Made by a program: the position numbers and the translations under genes
Part shown: positions 25,288 through 34,655 of the stretch, piece by piece
Layout of the letters: every line of letters begins with the position of its first letter
Numbering within the stretch: the stretch's first letter is position 1
From: UBA7239 sp964509075
Lineage (GTDB): Bacteria; Pseudomonadota; Gammaproteobacteria; Pseudomonadales; UBA7239
DNA: 64,000 nt
NCBI GenBank assembly: GCA_964509075.1
Contig: CAZDWC010000008.1
Coordinates: 1 to 64,000 of the forward strand
Reading direction: 5' to 3'
The notes under the pieces: model-generated
What the model was told of the DNA's origin: nothing
Database searches by the model: none
What the model saw: only the letters and a program-made list of their open reading frames with translations

Positions 25288-25992
25288 TCAGGCTGTTGTA
25301 CCGCCGTTGTGCCAGACCGGTTCCGGTTCGGCGGCAGAATCCCACACGCAGTAGACATTGTCCGCCAGCGTCAGCCCCGTGGGTGAAATGTAGGGGCGGC
25401 CGATACCGACAAAATCGGACAAATCAGCGCCCAGCCGGCGCTCGGCATCAGCCTGGAACACCAGCTCCGAGCAGTAGAGCGCCGGGATCTTCAATGTCAG
25501 CACTTTCGCAGTTTCTTCACTGGCACCGGCAAAATCCTTGTCATAGACCGCGTGGCGCATGTTTTTGACGAAGGGAATATAGACGTTATTGATGTAATCC
25601 TCGTCGAAGGTCTTGCAACGGTAGATCGCCACACGATCGGCCTGCATGCAGACATCGAAGAACGTCGACAGCGTGTAATTATGGTGCGTCATCTCCGAGA
25701 TTTCCCACTCGCATTCCTCGCCTTTGTCGATCACCGGTGCCGCGTGATTCCATTCGCCCGGGATCAGGAAATTGGTGAGCTTCTTGTTGTCTTTGCTGAC
25801 AATGAAATCACCCGGGCGCAACAAGCGGTAGCCGCGCACATACTGCCAGCCGCGAAAGGATGCGTAATAGGTCGTGAGGCGAATATAGGGAATAACGTTT
25901 TTCAGTAGATAGTAGTAGAGACGCGTGCTCATCAGATGAAGCACGAGGCGACGATACAGTTTCTGGTACCACGTCAGGCAAGGAGGCGCCAT
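25288..25992 (-). CDS. YiiX-like permuted papain-fold (NlpC/P60-type) protein
   Basis: About 234 residues. The circularly permuted papain-like family shows a histidine in GEWNHAAPVID (about 77) and, later in the chain, the cysteine in IPALYCSELVFQA. The order His then Cys is the mark of the permuted group. LRPGDFIVSKDNK opens the domain. These proteins are cysteine amidases or esterases, often linked with lipids or cell wall; the substrate is unknown. The AAGGAGG site 6 nt before ATG 25992 sets the start. It is divergent from the PEP-utilising gene 199 nt away. Confidence 0.75.
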   Translation of the reverse strand: MAPPCLTWYQKLYRRLVLHLMSTRLYYYLLKNVIPYIRLTTYYASFRGWQYVRGYRLLRPGDFIVSKDNKKLTNFLIPGEWNHAAPVIDKGEECEWEISEMTHHNYTLSTFFDVCMQADRVAIYRCKTFDEDYINNVYIPFVKNMRHAVYDKDFAGASEETAKVLTLKIPALYCSELVFQADAERRLGADLSDFVGIGRPYISPTGLTLADNVYCVWDSAAEPEPVWHNGGTTA

Positions 25993-26191
25993 GCGCGGCC
26001 TCCTTACCGTTGATCCGTTATCGTTATTACTGCACTGCAGGCATTTGTAACCTGCACAAGCGTTGTGCACAAGCTCTTTTTATTCACAAGAATTTGTTCT
26101 GTTGCGGCAACTGCCTAAGCGTTTCGCTGGCTGGACGCCAGAGTTGCCTGTGCCATCATCCTCTCATAACAAGCTTGCATACAGGTTTCCC

Positions 26192-28579
26192 ATGAGCAGC
26201 CGCATTATTCCCCTGCAGGATCTACACGGCATTCACGCTGGCGGCAAGGCCAACGGTCTGCATCGCCTGATCACCATGGGATTCAACGTTCCTCCAGGTT
26301 TTGTGCTGTTGAATGCGCAACCAGGACAGCTGCCGACAGATCTCGCTGAGCACTACGCCGCCATCGGCGGCGGCGCTGTTGCCGTGCGCTCCTCTGCACT
26401 GGATGAAGATGGCAGTGACGCATCCTTCGCCGGCCAATATGAAACCGTACTCAATGTGCAAGGCATTGATGCCGTGCGTGCGGCTATCTCGCAATGCATC
26501 GCTTCACTGACCTCGCAACGCGCCAGTGCCTATCGCGGCAATAATCCCGGCAACAACAGTCATCTCGACAACGACAGCAGCATGCGCATGTGTGTGGTCG
26601 TGCAACGCATGGTCAACGCGCGCGCCGCAGGCGTATTGTTCACGGTGGATCCAGTTTCTGCGCGTCGCGATCTGCTTGTCATTGACGCAGTGCACGGTCT
26701 CGGCGAAACACTGGTGAGTGGCGAAGCCACACCGGATCACTACGCGCTCGATACGAACAATCGCATTGTCGCGCGCGATCTGGTTGTTGCTGATAAACCC
26801 GTTCTTGCCGACAGTGAAATTCTCACGCTCGCACAACAGGCGCGCGCTGCATCACAGCGTTTTGGCGAACCGCTGGATACCGAGTGGGCGATTGATGTGA
26901 GCGGTGAACTGTTCTGGCTGCAAGCACGCCCTGTCACCACACTGCCGGCGGACCTGAATGAATTTGATTCCGGTTGTTTGCCAGATAATGTGATGACCAC
27001 CGGCAATATCGGTGAAATGATGCCGGGCGCAGTGTGCCCACTGACTTTGTCGGTGACATTGCGCGGTATCGAATACGCATTCCAGAATATGGATGTCATG
27101 CTCGGCGCACAACAACGCATTGAAGACGATTACAAACAGGTGTGCAGTTTTTACGGCCACTGGTTTTTCAATCTCAGCGGCAAAGTCGCCGGTGGCGGTC
27201 ATATTGCCGGCATGAGTGCCAAGGAAGCCGGCTACAGCATCTGCGGCGAAGAAGTACCCGCACTGCACGAACCGCCCACACAAGCGTGGTGGATACGTGC
27301 GCGCGGTGGCTGGCGTTTTTTCCGCTACCTGCAACGCGCAGAAGCCGTTGTCGATGCCTTTGAAAATCGCCTACAACGCGAGTTCCGCACGCCGTATTGC
27401 GACAGCGCGCGTGAGCAGATCACGCAGATTGATGCCCTGTTGTGGTGGGTACTGGCTGTGGAAGATGTACATGTTTTGTCATCGTCGAGCTCTGCTGTCG
27501 CCGGTGGCATTCTGCAAGGCGTGATTGCCAAAGGCGAACGACCGACACAGGAACAACTCGGTGAGCTTGCGCGTTTGATGGCCGGTGCCACCGGCGTTAT
27601 CAGCGCGGAATTGGTGCAGGAGCTGGATGTCATTGTCGAACACATTGCCGCACAAACCGGCAGCGATCTGTTTGCACAGGGCGAAGCATCTGACGCCTTG
27701 CACTGGCTGCAAACCGCAAGCACAGCCAGCACGCAAAAACTGTTCAGTGCCTTTCTAGCGCGCCACGGCCACCGCGCCTACCGCGAACTCTGCGTGCGCG
27801 AAAAAGGCTGGGCGGAAGATCCGCTGCCATTGATTCGTACCTTGCAAGTGGGAGTGCGCACCCTGCTCAGCGGTGCACCGAAAAAAGTCGCCGAGCAGCA
27901 CACGATTGATCTGCGTGAATACAACAGCTTTATCCGCTGGTTATTGCCGCGCGTGCACAACGGCATCCGCCGACGCGAGCGCAGCAAATCGCTGCTAGTG
28001 TGGGTGACGCGCGAAGTAGGAAAAGCGTATCGCCATCTTGGCCAGTTGCTGGTGCAACAAAACCTTTTGCCGGATGAAGACCTGATCTGCTTTTTCACTC
28101 ACGAGGAATTGCGCGCCTGCCACGGCACACCGTCTACTGAACAAGTGCAACATGCAATGAAACGCCGTGAAGCGATGGCATACCAGAACCTGCTGCAATT
28201 TCCGTTTCTGTGTCAGGGCAAACCCCAACCACTTCCAGCTGCAATTGCCTGCGACATTGATGGCGTGCTGACAGGAAGGCCTGTTTCTGCCGGCTGCGTG
28301 GAAGGCATCTGTCGCGTGGCTTTTTCGCCGGAAGAAGCGGCACAGGTACAACCAGGCGAAATTCTGATCGCCCCCATAACCGATGTCGCCTGGACGCCGT
28401 ATTTCAGCGTCATTGCCGGGCTCGCTACCGACATCGGCAGTTCAGTCTCGCACGGCGCAGTCATTGCGCGCGAATACGGTTTGCCCGCAGTCGTGAATTT
28501 GCGCAGCGCAACCCAGCAGTTCAAAACCGGTGAGCGTGTGCGACTGGATGGTGGCAGAGGGACACTGGAAAGGGTTTAA
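26192..28579 (+). CDS. PEP/pyruvate phosphotransferase-like protein (Rph-like layout)
   Basis: About 795 residues. The N-terminal PPDK ATP-binding domain spans about 1-290 (KANGLHRLITMGFNVPPGF, VRSSALDEDGSDASFAGQY, EWAID...LQARPVT). A helical middle region of about 400 residues follows. The swivelling phosphohistidine domain at about 690-795 has SHGAVIAREYGLPAVVNL. The PEP-binding TIM barrel of PpsA/PpdK is absent. That three-part layout resembles rifampin phosphotransferase and related ATP-dependent dikinases, where ATP phosphorylates the histidine and then a small molecule. The acceptor cannot be predicted. Start 26192 has AGG 7 nt upstream and leaves a natural N-terminus. Confidence 0.72.
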   Translation: MSSRIIPLQDLHGIHAGGKANGLHRLITMGFNVPPGFVLLNAQPGQLPTDLAEHYAAIGGGAVAVRSSALDEDGSDASFAGQYETVLNVQGIDAVRAAISQCIASLTSQRASAYRGNNPGNNSHLDNDSSMRMCVVVQRMVNARAAGVLFTVDPVSARRDLLVIDAVHGLGETLVSGEATPDHYALDTNNRIVARDLVVADKPVLADSEILTLAQQARAASQRFGEPLDTEWAIDVSGELFWLQARPVTTLPADLNEFDSGCLPDNVMTTGNIGEMMPGAVCPLTLSVTLRGIEYAFQNMDVMLGAQQRIEDDYKQVCSFYGHWFFNLSGKVAGGGHIAGMSAKEAGYSICGEEVPALHEPPTQAWWIRARGGWRFFRYLQRAEAVVDAFENRLQREFRTPYCDSAREQITQIDALLWWVLAVEDVHVLSSSSSAVAGGILQGVIAKGERPTQEQLGELARLMAGATGVISAELVQELDVIVEHIAAQTGSDLFAQGEASDALHWLQTASTASTQKLFSAFLARHGHRAYRELCVREKGWAEDPLPLIRTLQVGVRTLLSGAPKKVAEQHTIDLREYNSFIRWLLPRVHNGIRRRERSKSLLVWVTREVGKAYRHLGQLLVQQNLLPDEDLICFFTHEELRACHGTPSTEQVQHAMKRREAMAYQNLLQFPFLCQGKPQPLPAAIACDIDGVLTGRPVSAGCVEGICRVAFSPEEAAQVQPGEILIAPITDVAWTPYFSVIAGLATDIGSSVSHGAVIAREYGLPAVVNLRSATQQFKTGERVRLDGGRGTLERV

Positions 28580-28592
28580 CCTCACCCGGCAA

Positions 28593-28760
28593 AACCAACC
28601 TCACCCGGCGCTGCGCGCCACCCTCTCCTGAATCAGGAGAGGGTTGAATGTGCCACTACACTGCCTCTCCCCTTCTCCCATTGATGGGAGAAGGTGGCCG
28701 AAGGCCGGATGAGGGCTACCGCACCACTCTGAACCAACCTCACCCAGCGCTGCGCGCCAC
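28593..28760. repeat. Intergenic repeat region with two 29-bp direct copies and hairpins
   Basis: A 29-bp unit occurs at 28593-28621 and again at 28732-28760 with one mismatch (CACCCGGCG against CACCCAGCG). Between them are a hairpin CCCTCTCCT/AGGAGAGGG (28621-28643) and another, CTTCTCCCAT/ATGGGAGAAG (28672-28693). The region lies between two convergent genes. It resembles REP-type clusters common in gammaproteobacteria and may act as a transcription terminator. Confidence 0.8.
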
Positions 28761-28761
28761 A

Positions 28762-29619
28762 TTATTCATCGGCACTGTTTTCCCGCAGCCGCTCCTGCCT
28801 GCGCCGCTCTTCAGCTTTTGCGTCTTCGATGTTTTTCATCACGCTGCGCACGTCAGCTTTGTGCGTGCTGTCGGCAAAGTGCCCCGTGAGCACGGTCTCC
28901 GGCGTCAGCGAACCTTCTTCATAATGTTTCCAGATTTCCTTTCCGTAACGCGTTTCCAGCAACTCAGGCGCAAAACGACCAAAGTAATCCTTGAGGTTAT
29001 CGACATCGCGCTCCAGCATGCGCGCGGCGTGGTTGTTGCTGGCAGCATCGACAGCCTGCGGCAAATCAATGATGACGGGGCCATTCGCCGCGAGCAGGAT
29101 GTTGAACTCGGACAAATCGCCATGCACCACACCGGCACACAGCATCAGCACTACCTGATGAATCAGATACGCGTGAAACTCGCGCGCCTGTTCTGCATCC
29201 AGTATCACGTCATTGAGACGCGGTGCAGGATCGCCATGCGCATCCATCACAACATCCATCAACAAGACGCCTTCAAAAAAACCGTAAGTTTTTGGCACGC
29301 AGACACCTGCAGCACCGAGGCGATACAACATATCCGCTTCGTGAGTCTGCCACGCCGACTCCTGTTCACGTCGGCCGTAGCGCGAGCCTTTCTCCATGGC
29401 GCGTGCACGACGACTGTTCTTGACCTTGCGCCCTTCCTGATAATCGACGGCCTGACGGAAGCTGCGCTGCTCAGCCTCCTTGTACACTTTCGCGCAGCGG
29501 ATATTTTCCCCACAACGCACCAGAAAAACTGATGCTTCCTTGCCACTCTTGAGCTGGCGCAACACATCATCAATGATGCCGTCATGCACCAGTGGCTCAA
29601 TACGTTTGGGTATCTTCAT
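28762..29619 (-). CDS. RIO1-family serine kinase
   Basis: 285 residues. RIO kinase landmarks: LKSGKEASVFLV with the P-loop, CAKVYKEA with the ATP lysine, VVHGDLSEFNILL with the catalytic aspartate and asparagine, and IIDLPQAVD as the metal-binding stretch. Bacterial RIO1 homologues are rare stand-alone kinases; substrates are mostly unknown. The start is 5 nt after the polA stop, so it is almost certainly co-transcribed with polA. The charged C-terminus (AKAEERRRQERLRENSADE) is a likely flexible tail. Confidence 0.87.
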   Translation of the reverse strand: MKIPKRIEPLVHDGIIDDVLRQLKSGKEASVFLVRCGENIRCAKVYKEAEQRSFRQAVDYQEGRKVKNSRRARAMEKGSRYGRREQESAWQTHEADMLYRLGAAGVCVPKTYGFFEGVLLMDVVMDAHGDPAPRLNDVILDAEQAREFHAYLIHQVVLMLCAGVVHGDLSEFNILLAANGPVIIDLPQAVDAASNNHAARMLERDVDNLKDYFGRFAPELLETRYGKEIWKHYEEGSLTPETVLTGHFADSTHKADVRSVMKNIEDAKAEERRRQERLRENSADE

Positions 29620-29624
29620 ACTAC

Positions 29625-32345
29625 TTAATGCGCCTCATCCCAGTTGTTACCGACGCCGACATCCACCACCAGCGGCACATGCAAATTTGCTGCAGCACTC
29701 ATCCGTCGCTGTATATTTTCATGCAGCGCATCCACATCGGCGGAGGCCACTTCAAACACCAGTTCATCGTGCACCTGCATGATCATGCGTGCATCCACTG
29801 CCGTTGATTGTAGCCAGGTGTGAACACTGATCATCGCCCGCTTGATAATGTCGGCCGCAGTGCCCTGCATCGGAGCATTGATCGCTGTACGTTCCGCAGC
29901 CTGCCGTATGCCGGCATTCTTGGCGTTGATATCCGGCAGATACAGACGACGACCGAACAGGGTTTCGACATAACCCTTTTCCGCTGCATGCTTGCGTGTG
30001 TCTTCCATGTAACGCAAGACACCGGGGTATCGGGAAAAATACAGATCAATATATTCCTGCGCCTGTGCACGGCCGGTCTGCAACTGTTTTGCCAGACCAA
30101 AAGCCGACATGCCGTAGATCAACCCAAAATTGATCGCCTTGGCGCTGCGGCGCTGCTCGTGCGTGACTTTATCGAGATCCATGCCGAATACTTCGGCAGC
30201 CGTGGCACGGTGGATATCCAGACCTTGCGCGAAAGCGTTGCACAAACCGCTGTCAGCAGACAAATGCGCCATGATTCGCAATTCAATTTGTGAATAATCC
30301 GCCGCCAGTATTTTGTAGCCTTTCGGCGCGACAAATGCCTGGCGCACACGACGACCTTCTTCCGTGCGCACGGGAATATTCTGCAGATTGGGATCTGTGG
30401 AGGACAAACGACCAGTAGCCGTCACCGCTTGATGATAAGACGTGTGCACACGACCCGTATGCGGGTCGATCATCTGCGGCAGCTTGTCGGTGTAGGTCGA
30501 TTTCAACTTGCTCAAACCGCGATATTCCATGATCACTTTTGGCAGCGGATAATCCAGCGCCAGCTCCGCCAACACCGGCTCAGCCGTTGACGGCTGGCCT
30601 GTCGGTGTTTTTTTCAGCGCAGGCAACTGCAGTTTGCCGTAAAGGATTTCACCCAACTGCTTGGGAGAACCCAGGTTAAATTCCTGCCCGGCCAGTTCGA
30701 ATGCCTGTTGCTCCAGCTCGCGCAAGCGCGCCGTCAGTTCCACACTGTGGGCGTGCAGCAATCTGGCGTCCACCAGCACACCATTGCGCTCGATTTGTGA
30801 CAATACCGGCAGCAGCGGCATTTCGATAGTTTCAAAAACCGATTGCAATGCCGGCTCTGCGGCCAGTTGCGGCCACAGCGTTTCGTGCAAGCGCAGCGTG
30901 ACATCGGCGTCTTCTGCCGCATAAAAAGACGCTTTCTCCAGATCAATCTGGTTGAAGGTCAGCTGCGATGCGCCTTTGCCGGCGATATCTTCAAAACCTA
31001 CTGTGGTGTAGTCGAGATATTTTTTTGCCAGATCATCCATGTTGTGGCGCGTGGCGATGGAATCCAGCACATAGGATTCCAGCATGGTGTCGAATACCAC
31101 GCCGCGCAAAGTGATGCCGGCGCGCGCCAGCACGTTCATATCGTACTTGCCATGCTGCATGACTTTTTTGCAGGCATCACTTTCCAGCAACGGCTTCAGC
31201 GCCTGCAACACCTCGGTGCGCGATAGTTGTTGTGGCGCGCCGAGATAATCATGCGCTACTGGCACATAGGCAGCACGCGCGCCTGACAATGCAAACGAAA
31301 CGCCAACGATATTGGCCTGCATGTAATCCAGCTGATCCGTTTCCGTATCGAAGGCGAAACAGGGAGCTGCTTCCAGCTCGCCAATCCAGCGCCGCAGCTC
31401 GGCCATCGTCAAGACCGTTTCGTAGTGTTGCGCAACCACGACAGCCGGCTTTTCGCGCACTGCAGCAACCACATCACCGCCATTACCGACTTCATGTATC
31501 CAGCTTTTGAACTCCAGTTCCGTGAACAGTGCCAGCAAGGACTCTCGATCGGGTTCATTCGGTTTCAGATCGTGCCAGTTCTGCGGCAAATCGACATCGG
31601 TGCGTATCGTCGCCAATTGTCTTGAAAGTGGCAGGAAGCTGATCGCCGCGCGCAGGTTTTCACCAATCTTGCCGCCGATCTTGTCGGCATTGGCGATGAC
31701 CTTATCCAGAGAACCGTATTCCTGCAGCCATTTCACTGCCGTTTTCGGTCCGCATTTGTCGACACCGGGAATATTGTCGACCTTGTCACCCATCAGGGCC
31801 AGGTAATCGACGATTTGCTCCGGCGCGATACCGAATTTTTCAATGACACCGTCACGATCCATAACTGTATTGGTCATGGTATTGACCAGAGTGACATGCG
31901 GACCGACGAGTTGCGCCATGTCTTTGTCACCGGTGGAAATCAGCACTTCATGTTTGTGTGCACGCGCCTGCATCGCCAAGGTGCCGATTACATCATCGGC
32001 CTCAACGTCGTCAACAATCAGTAGCGGCAGACCCATGGCGCGGATCACATCATGCAACGGCTGCACTTGTGCGCGAAGGTCATCCGGCATCGGCGGGCGA
32101 TGCGCCTTGTACTCCGCGTACAATTTATTGCGAAAAGTATCGCCCTTGGCATCAAACACCACCACGATGCTGCTGTGCGGATAATCCTTGCGCAAACTGC
32201 GCAACATGTTCACTACACCTTTCACGGCGCCGGTAGGCTGGCCTTTGGTTGTGGTCAGTGGCGGCAGTGCATGAAACGCGCGGTAGAGATACGAAGAACC
32301 GTCAACCAGTATGCAATCAATAGACTGGGAAAGCGCCGCGCTCAT
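29625..32345 (-). CDS. polA: DNA polymerase I
   Basis: 906 residues with three domains: the 5'-3' exonuclease (about 1-300; VDGSSYLYRAFHALPPL, GDKVDNIPGV), the 3'-5' exonuclease (about 330-520; FDTETDQLDYM, with the D/E metal residues apparently kept) and the polymerase domain (AADYSQIELRIMAHLS, RRSAKAINFGLIYGMSAFGL, MQVHDELVFEV). It fills gaps, removes Okazaki primers and repairs DNA. ATGA overlap with the upstream HD-GYP gene places it in an unusual operon with signalling genes. Confidence 0.96.
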   Translation of the reverse strand: MSAALSQSIDCILVDGSSYLYRAFHALPPLTTTKGQPTGAVKGVVNMLRSLRKDYPHSSIVVVFDAKGDTFRNKLYAEYKAHRPPMPDDLRAQVQPLHDVIRAMGLPLLIVDDVEADDVIGTLAMQARAHKHEVLISTGDKDMAQLVGPHVTLVNTMTNTVMDRDGVIEKFGIAPEQIVDYLALMGDKVDNIPGVDKCGPKTAVKWLQEYGSLDKVIANADKIGGKIGENLRAAISFLPLSRQLATIRTDVDLPQNWHDLKPNEPDRESLLALFTELEFKSWIHEVGNGGDVVAAVREKPAVVVAQHYETVLTMAELRRWIGELEAAPCFAFDTETDQLDYMQANIVGVSFALSGARAAYVPVAHDYLGAPQQLSRTEVLQALKPLLESDACKKVMQHGKYDMNVLARAGITLRGVVFDTMLESYVLDSIATRHNMDDLAKKYLDYTTVGFEDIAGKGASQLTFNQIDLEKASFYAAEDADVTLRLHETLWPQLAAEPALQSVFETIEMPLLPVLSQIERNGVLVDARLLHAHSVELTARLRELEQQAFELAGQEFNLGSPKQLGEILYGKLQLPALKKTPTGQPSTAEPVLAELALDYPLPKVIMEYRGLSKLKSTYTDKLPQMIDPHTGRVHTSYHQAVTATGRLSSTDPNLQNIPVRTEEGRRVRQAFVAPKGYKILAADYSQIELRIMAHLSADSGLCNAFAQGLDIHRATAAEVFGMDLDKVTHEQRRSAKAINFGLIYGMSAFGLAKQLQTGRAQAQEYIDLYFSRYPGVLRYMEDTRKHAAEKGYVETLFGRRLYLPDINAKNAGIRQAAERTAINAPMQGTAADIIKRAMISVHTWLQSTAVDARMIMQVHDELVFEVASADVDALHENIQRRMSAAANLHVPLVVDVGVGNNWDEAH

Positions 32346-34591
32346 GATGCCGCGCCTTGCAGATACGCGGCAATATCGGTGACATCCAGCTGCTCGGGCA
32401 ACAGCGAACTTTTTGCATATTTTTCCCAGACGCGCGCGCGCACAAACAACTCGAAGAGATCCGGGTCGATATGACTGTCTTCACGCATTTTTTTCAGGAT
32501 TCCCAGCGCCTGACTGATTTTCATCGGCGGCTTGTAGGGCCTGTCTCGCGCGGTGAGCGCTTCAAAAACATCAGCAATCGCCATCATGCGTGCCGGCAGG
32601 GACATCTCATCGCGCTTCAAGCCGCGCGGAAAACCACTGCCATCCATTTTTTCGTGGTGACCGCCGGCATACTCCGGCACGCGGCGCAATTTTTTCGGAA
32701 ACGGCAGCGACTCCAGCATATCAATCGTCACTGCCATATGGTTGTTGATCACGCGACGTTCTTCTGCCGTCAGTGTGCCGCGATCAATACACAGGTTGTA
32801 GACCTCTTCCTCAGTCAGCAGCGGCTGCATATTGCCGGCTGCATCTGCCCACAAGGTCAACGCAATATCGCGCACCCGCTGCTTGGCCTCGGGCGCCATG
32901 AATTCACCGCCCTTGTTGGCAGTATTGATAAACTGGCGATCAGCCTCCAGCTGGGTCAGTTCGATATCCAGATTGTTCTGTAACTGTTCTCGCGAAGCCG
33001 GTTTTTCTGCAATGGCGCGATAGAATTCCATCAGTCTCTGCTGTCGCAGCACGGCAAAACGCACATTGATGGTTTCAATGCCATCCTGCATCAGATGCAA
33101 CTTGGTGGATTTGTCCAGCACCGAATCCGGTGTCGACAATTTTCCACAATCATGCAACCAGGCCGATACCCGCAGCTCATACCATTCATCATCGCTGAGC
33201 TGGAAATCCCGGAAAACCGTCTCATCTTCACACGCCGCCTGTGCAATCAATTCCATCAGCTGCGGTACTTTCTGGCAGTGTGCCGAAGTGTGGCGCGACT
33301 TGGCGTCGATGGCCTGTGCAATGCAGCGGATAAATGCATCCAGCAGGTTTTTCAGTTCCTGCACCAGAATCTGGTTGGTGAGCGCAATCGCGGCATAGGA
33401 AGCCAGCGCGGTGACCAGCGACTCCACTCGATCGGAAAAACCGGTCACCTCTCCGGTTTGCAGATCTCGCGCATTGATCAACTGCAGCACACCCACCACA
33501 TCATTTTCATGATTGAGCAGCGGCACAGCCAGAAAGGAACGCGAGTGATAGCCGGTTTGCTGGTCGAAGGCGCGCGTGCCGGAAAAATCGAATTCCCTGT
33601 CCGTGTAGGCATCATCAATATTGATGACCTTGCGTTGCAGTGCTGCGCAAGTCACCACGTTGTGATGATTGTCCCGCCCGTCTTCCAGATACAAGGGCAC
33701 AGGCGGCAGCGTGACATCCTCGCCACTGGAGCCGCCCATGTTGATATTCAGGGTATCGTTCAGCACGAGTGCAAATTCCAGACGCGGCGCCTGCAAGTCA
33801 TCTTTGAGCAGGTACAACGTGCCGCCGTCAGCATTCGTCAGCAACTTCGCTTCACGCAGGATGCGCTCAATCAAGGCTCGCGTATTCGGCTCACTGGATA
33901 ACTCAATCAGCAAATCCTTTTGTTGCTCGGCCAGCATCTGGTTGTCGAGCGCAATCGCCGCAAAAACAGACAGCGCCTGTATCGCAGGTTCCAGCTCGCG
34001 CGCAAAGGGCGTGATGTCTCCGCTACGCGGATCAATGGCATTGATAAGCTGGAATACGCCGACCACACGGCCACTTTCACCAATCAGCGGCACCGCCATG
34101 AACGACTGCGAGCGATATCCCGCTTGCTGGTCAAAGGCGCGCGTACCGGAAAAATCAAAACGCTTGTCCGTATAGGCATCTGCAATATTCACCAGACCGC
34201 GATGGTGATAGGCCCAGGCCGCAATGTGATGTTCGTTTGCAGTTCCTGCTTCATCCAGAAAAAGCGGCAATGGCGGGAAAATGGTTTGCTGGCGCGGATG
34301 GGTTTCTGCTGCAATGCCCAATGACTTGTTGCGCACAATCACAAAATCCAGCTGCTGGTCGCGACCATTTTCATTCTGGCGAACCAGATAGAAAGTACCG
34401 CCATCTGCACCCGTAATATCCTGCGCTTCCATCAGGATAATTTCGCAAAGCCGATATACATCCTTGGCAGCAGTAATTTTCTGCGCTGTGCGCAACAGCC
34501 TTCGATACAGTTCGACAGGCATGTCCTTGTGCAGGGAATCGCGGGTAATCATGATCGTCACACAACCAGCCATGGGATAGGTGCGGTCCAT
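32342..34591 (-). CDS. Tandem-GAF HD-GYP phosphodiesterase
   Basis: Up to 749 residues. Two GAF domains (about 30-200 and 215-390) each contain a DAYTDxxFDFSGTRAFDQQxGY stretch followed by FMAVPL or FLAVPL, comparable to the NKFDE-region of cyclic-nucleotide-binding GAFs. The C-terminal HD-GYP domain has WLHDCGK and GGHHEKMDGSGFPRGL, with a coiled insertion of about 120 residues between them. HD-GYP enzymes hydrolyse cyclic-di-GMP. The start is uncertain among 34591, 34552 and 34525. It is divergent from a CHASE2 adenylate cyclase and overlaps polA by 4 nt. Confidence 0.85.
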   Translation of the reverse strand: MDRTYPMAGCVTIMITRDSLHKDMPVELYRRLLRTAQKITAAKDVYRLCEIILMEAQDITGADGGTFYLVRQNENGRDQQLDFVIVRNKSLGIAAETHPRQQTIFPPLPLFLDEAGTANEHHIAAWAYHHRGLVNIADAYTDKRFDFSGTRAFDQQAGYRSQSFMAVPLIGESGRVVGVFQLINAIDPRSGDITPFARELEPAIQALSVFAAIALDNQMLAEQQKDLLIELSSEPNTRALIERILREAKLLTNADGGTLYLLKDDLQAPRLEFALVLNDTLNINMGGSSGEDVTLPPVPLYLEDGRDNHHNVVTCAALQRKVINIDDAYTDREFDFSGTRAFDQQTGYHSRSFLAVPLLNHENDVVGVLQLINARDLQTGEVTGFSDRVESLVTALASYAAIALTNQILVQELKNLLDAFIRCIAQAIDAKSRHTSAHCQKVPQLMELIAQAACEDETVFRDFQLSDDEWYELRVSAWLHDCGKLSTPDSVLDKSTKLHLMQDGIETINVRFAVLRQQRLMEFYRAIAEKPASREQLQNNLDIELTQLEADRQFINTANKGGEFMAPEAKQRVRDIALTLWADAAGNMQPLLTEEEVYNLCIDRGTLTAEERRVINNHMAVTIDMLESLPFPKKLRRVPEYAGGHHEKMDGSGFPRGLKRDEMSLPARMMAIADVFEALTARDRPYKPPMKISQALGILKKMREDSHIDPDLFELFVRARVWEKYAKSSLLPEQLDVTDIAAYLQGAAS

Positions 34592-34655
34592 TCTAGCAGC
34601 TGCCTCGCCTTGCCCCTATACTTCCTCCCTCCCCTATCTTTCACGTCTTCATACC

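Noticed and set aside
28577..28760. CRISPR array
   Set aside because: Only two copies of the repeat are seen, with a long structured interval and no cas genes.
34581..34655. Start of the CHASE2 cyclase at 34581
   Set aside because: It would overlap the divergent HD-GYP gene, and the added N-terminus is not hydrophobic in the manner of a membrane anchor; 34656 begins right before the first membrane helix.
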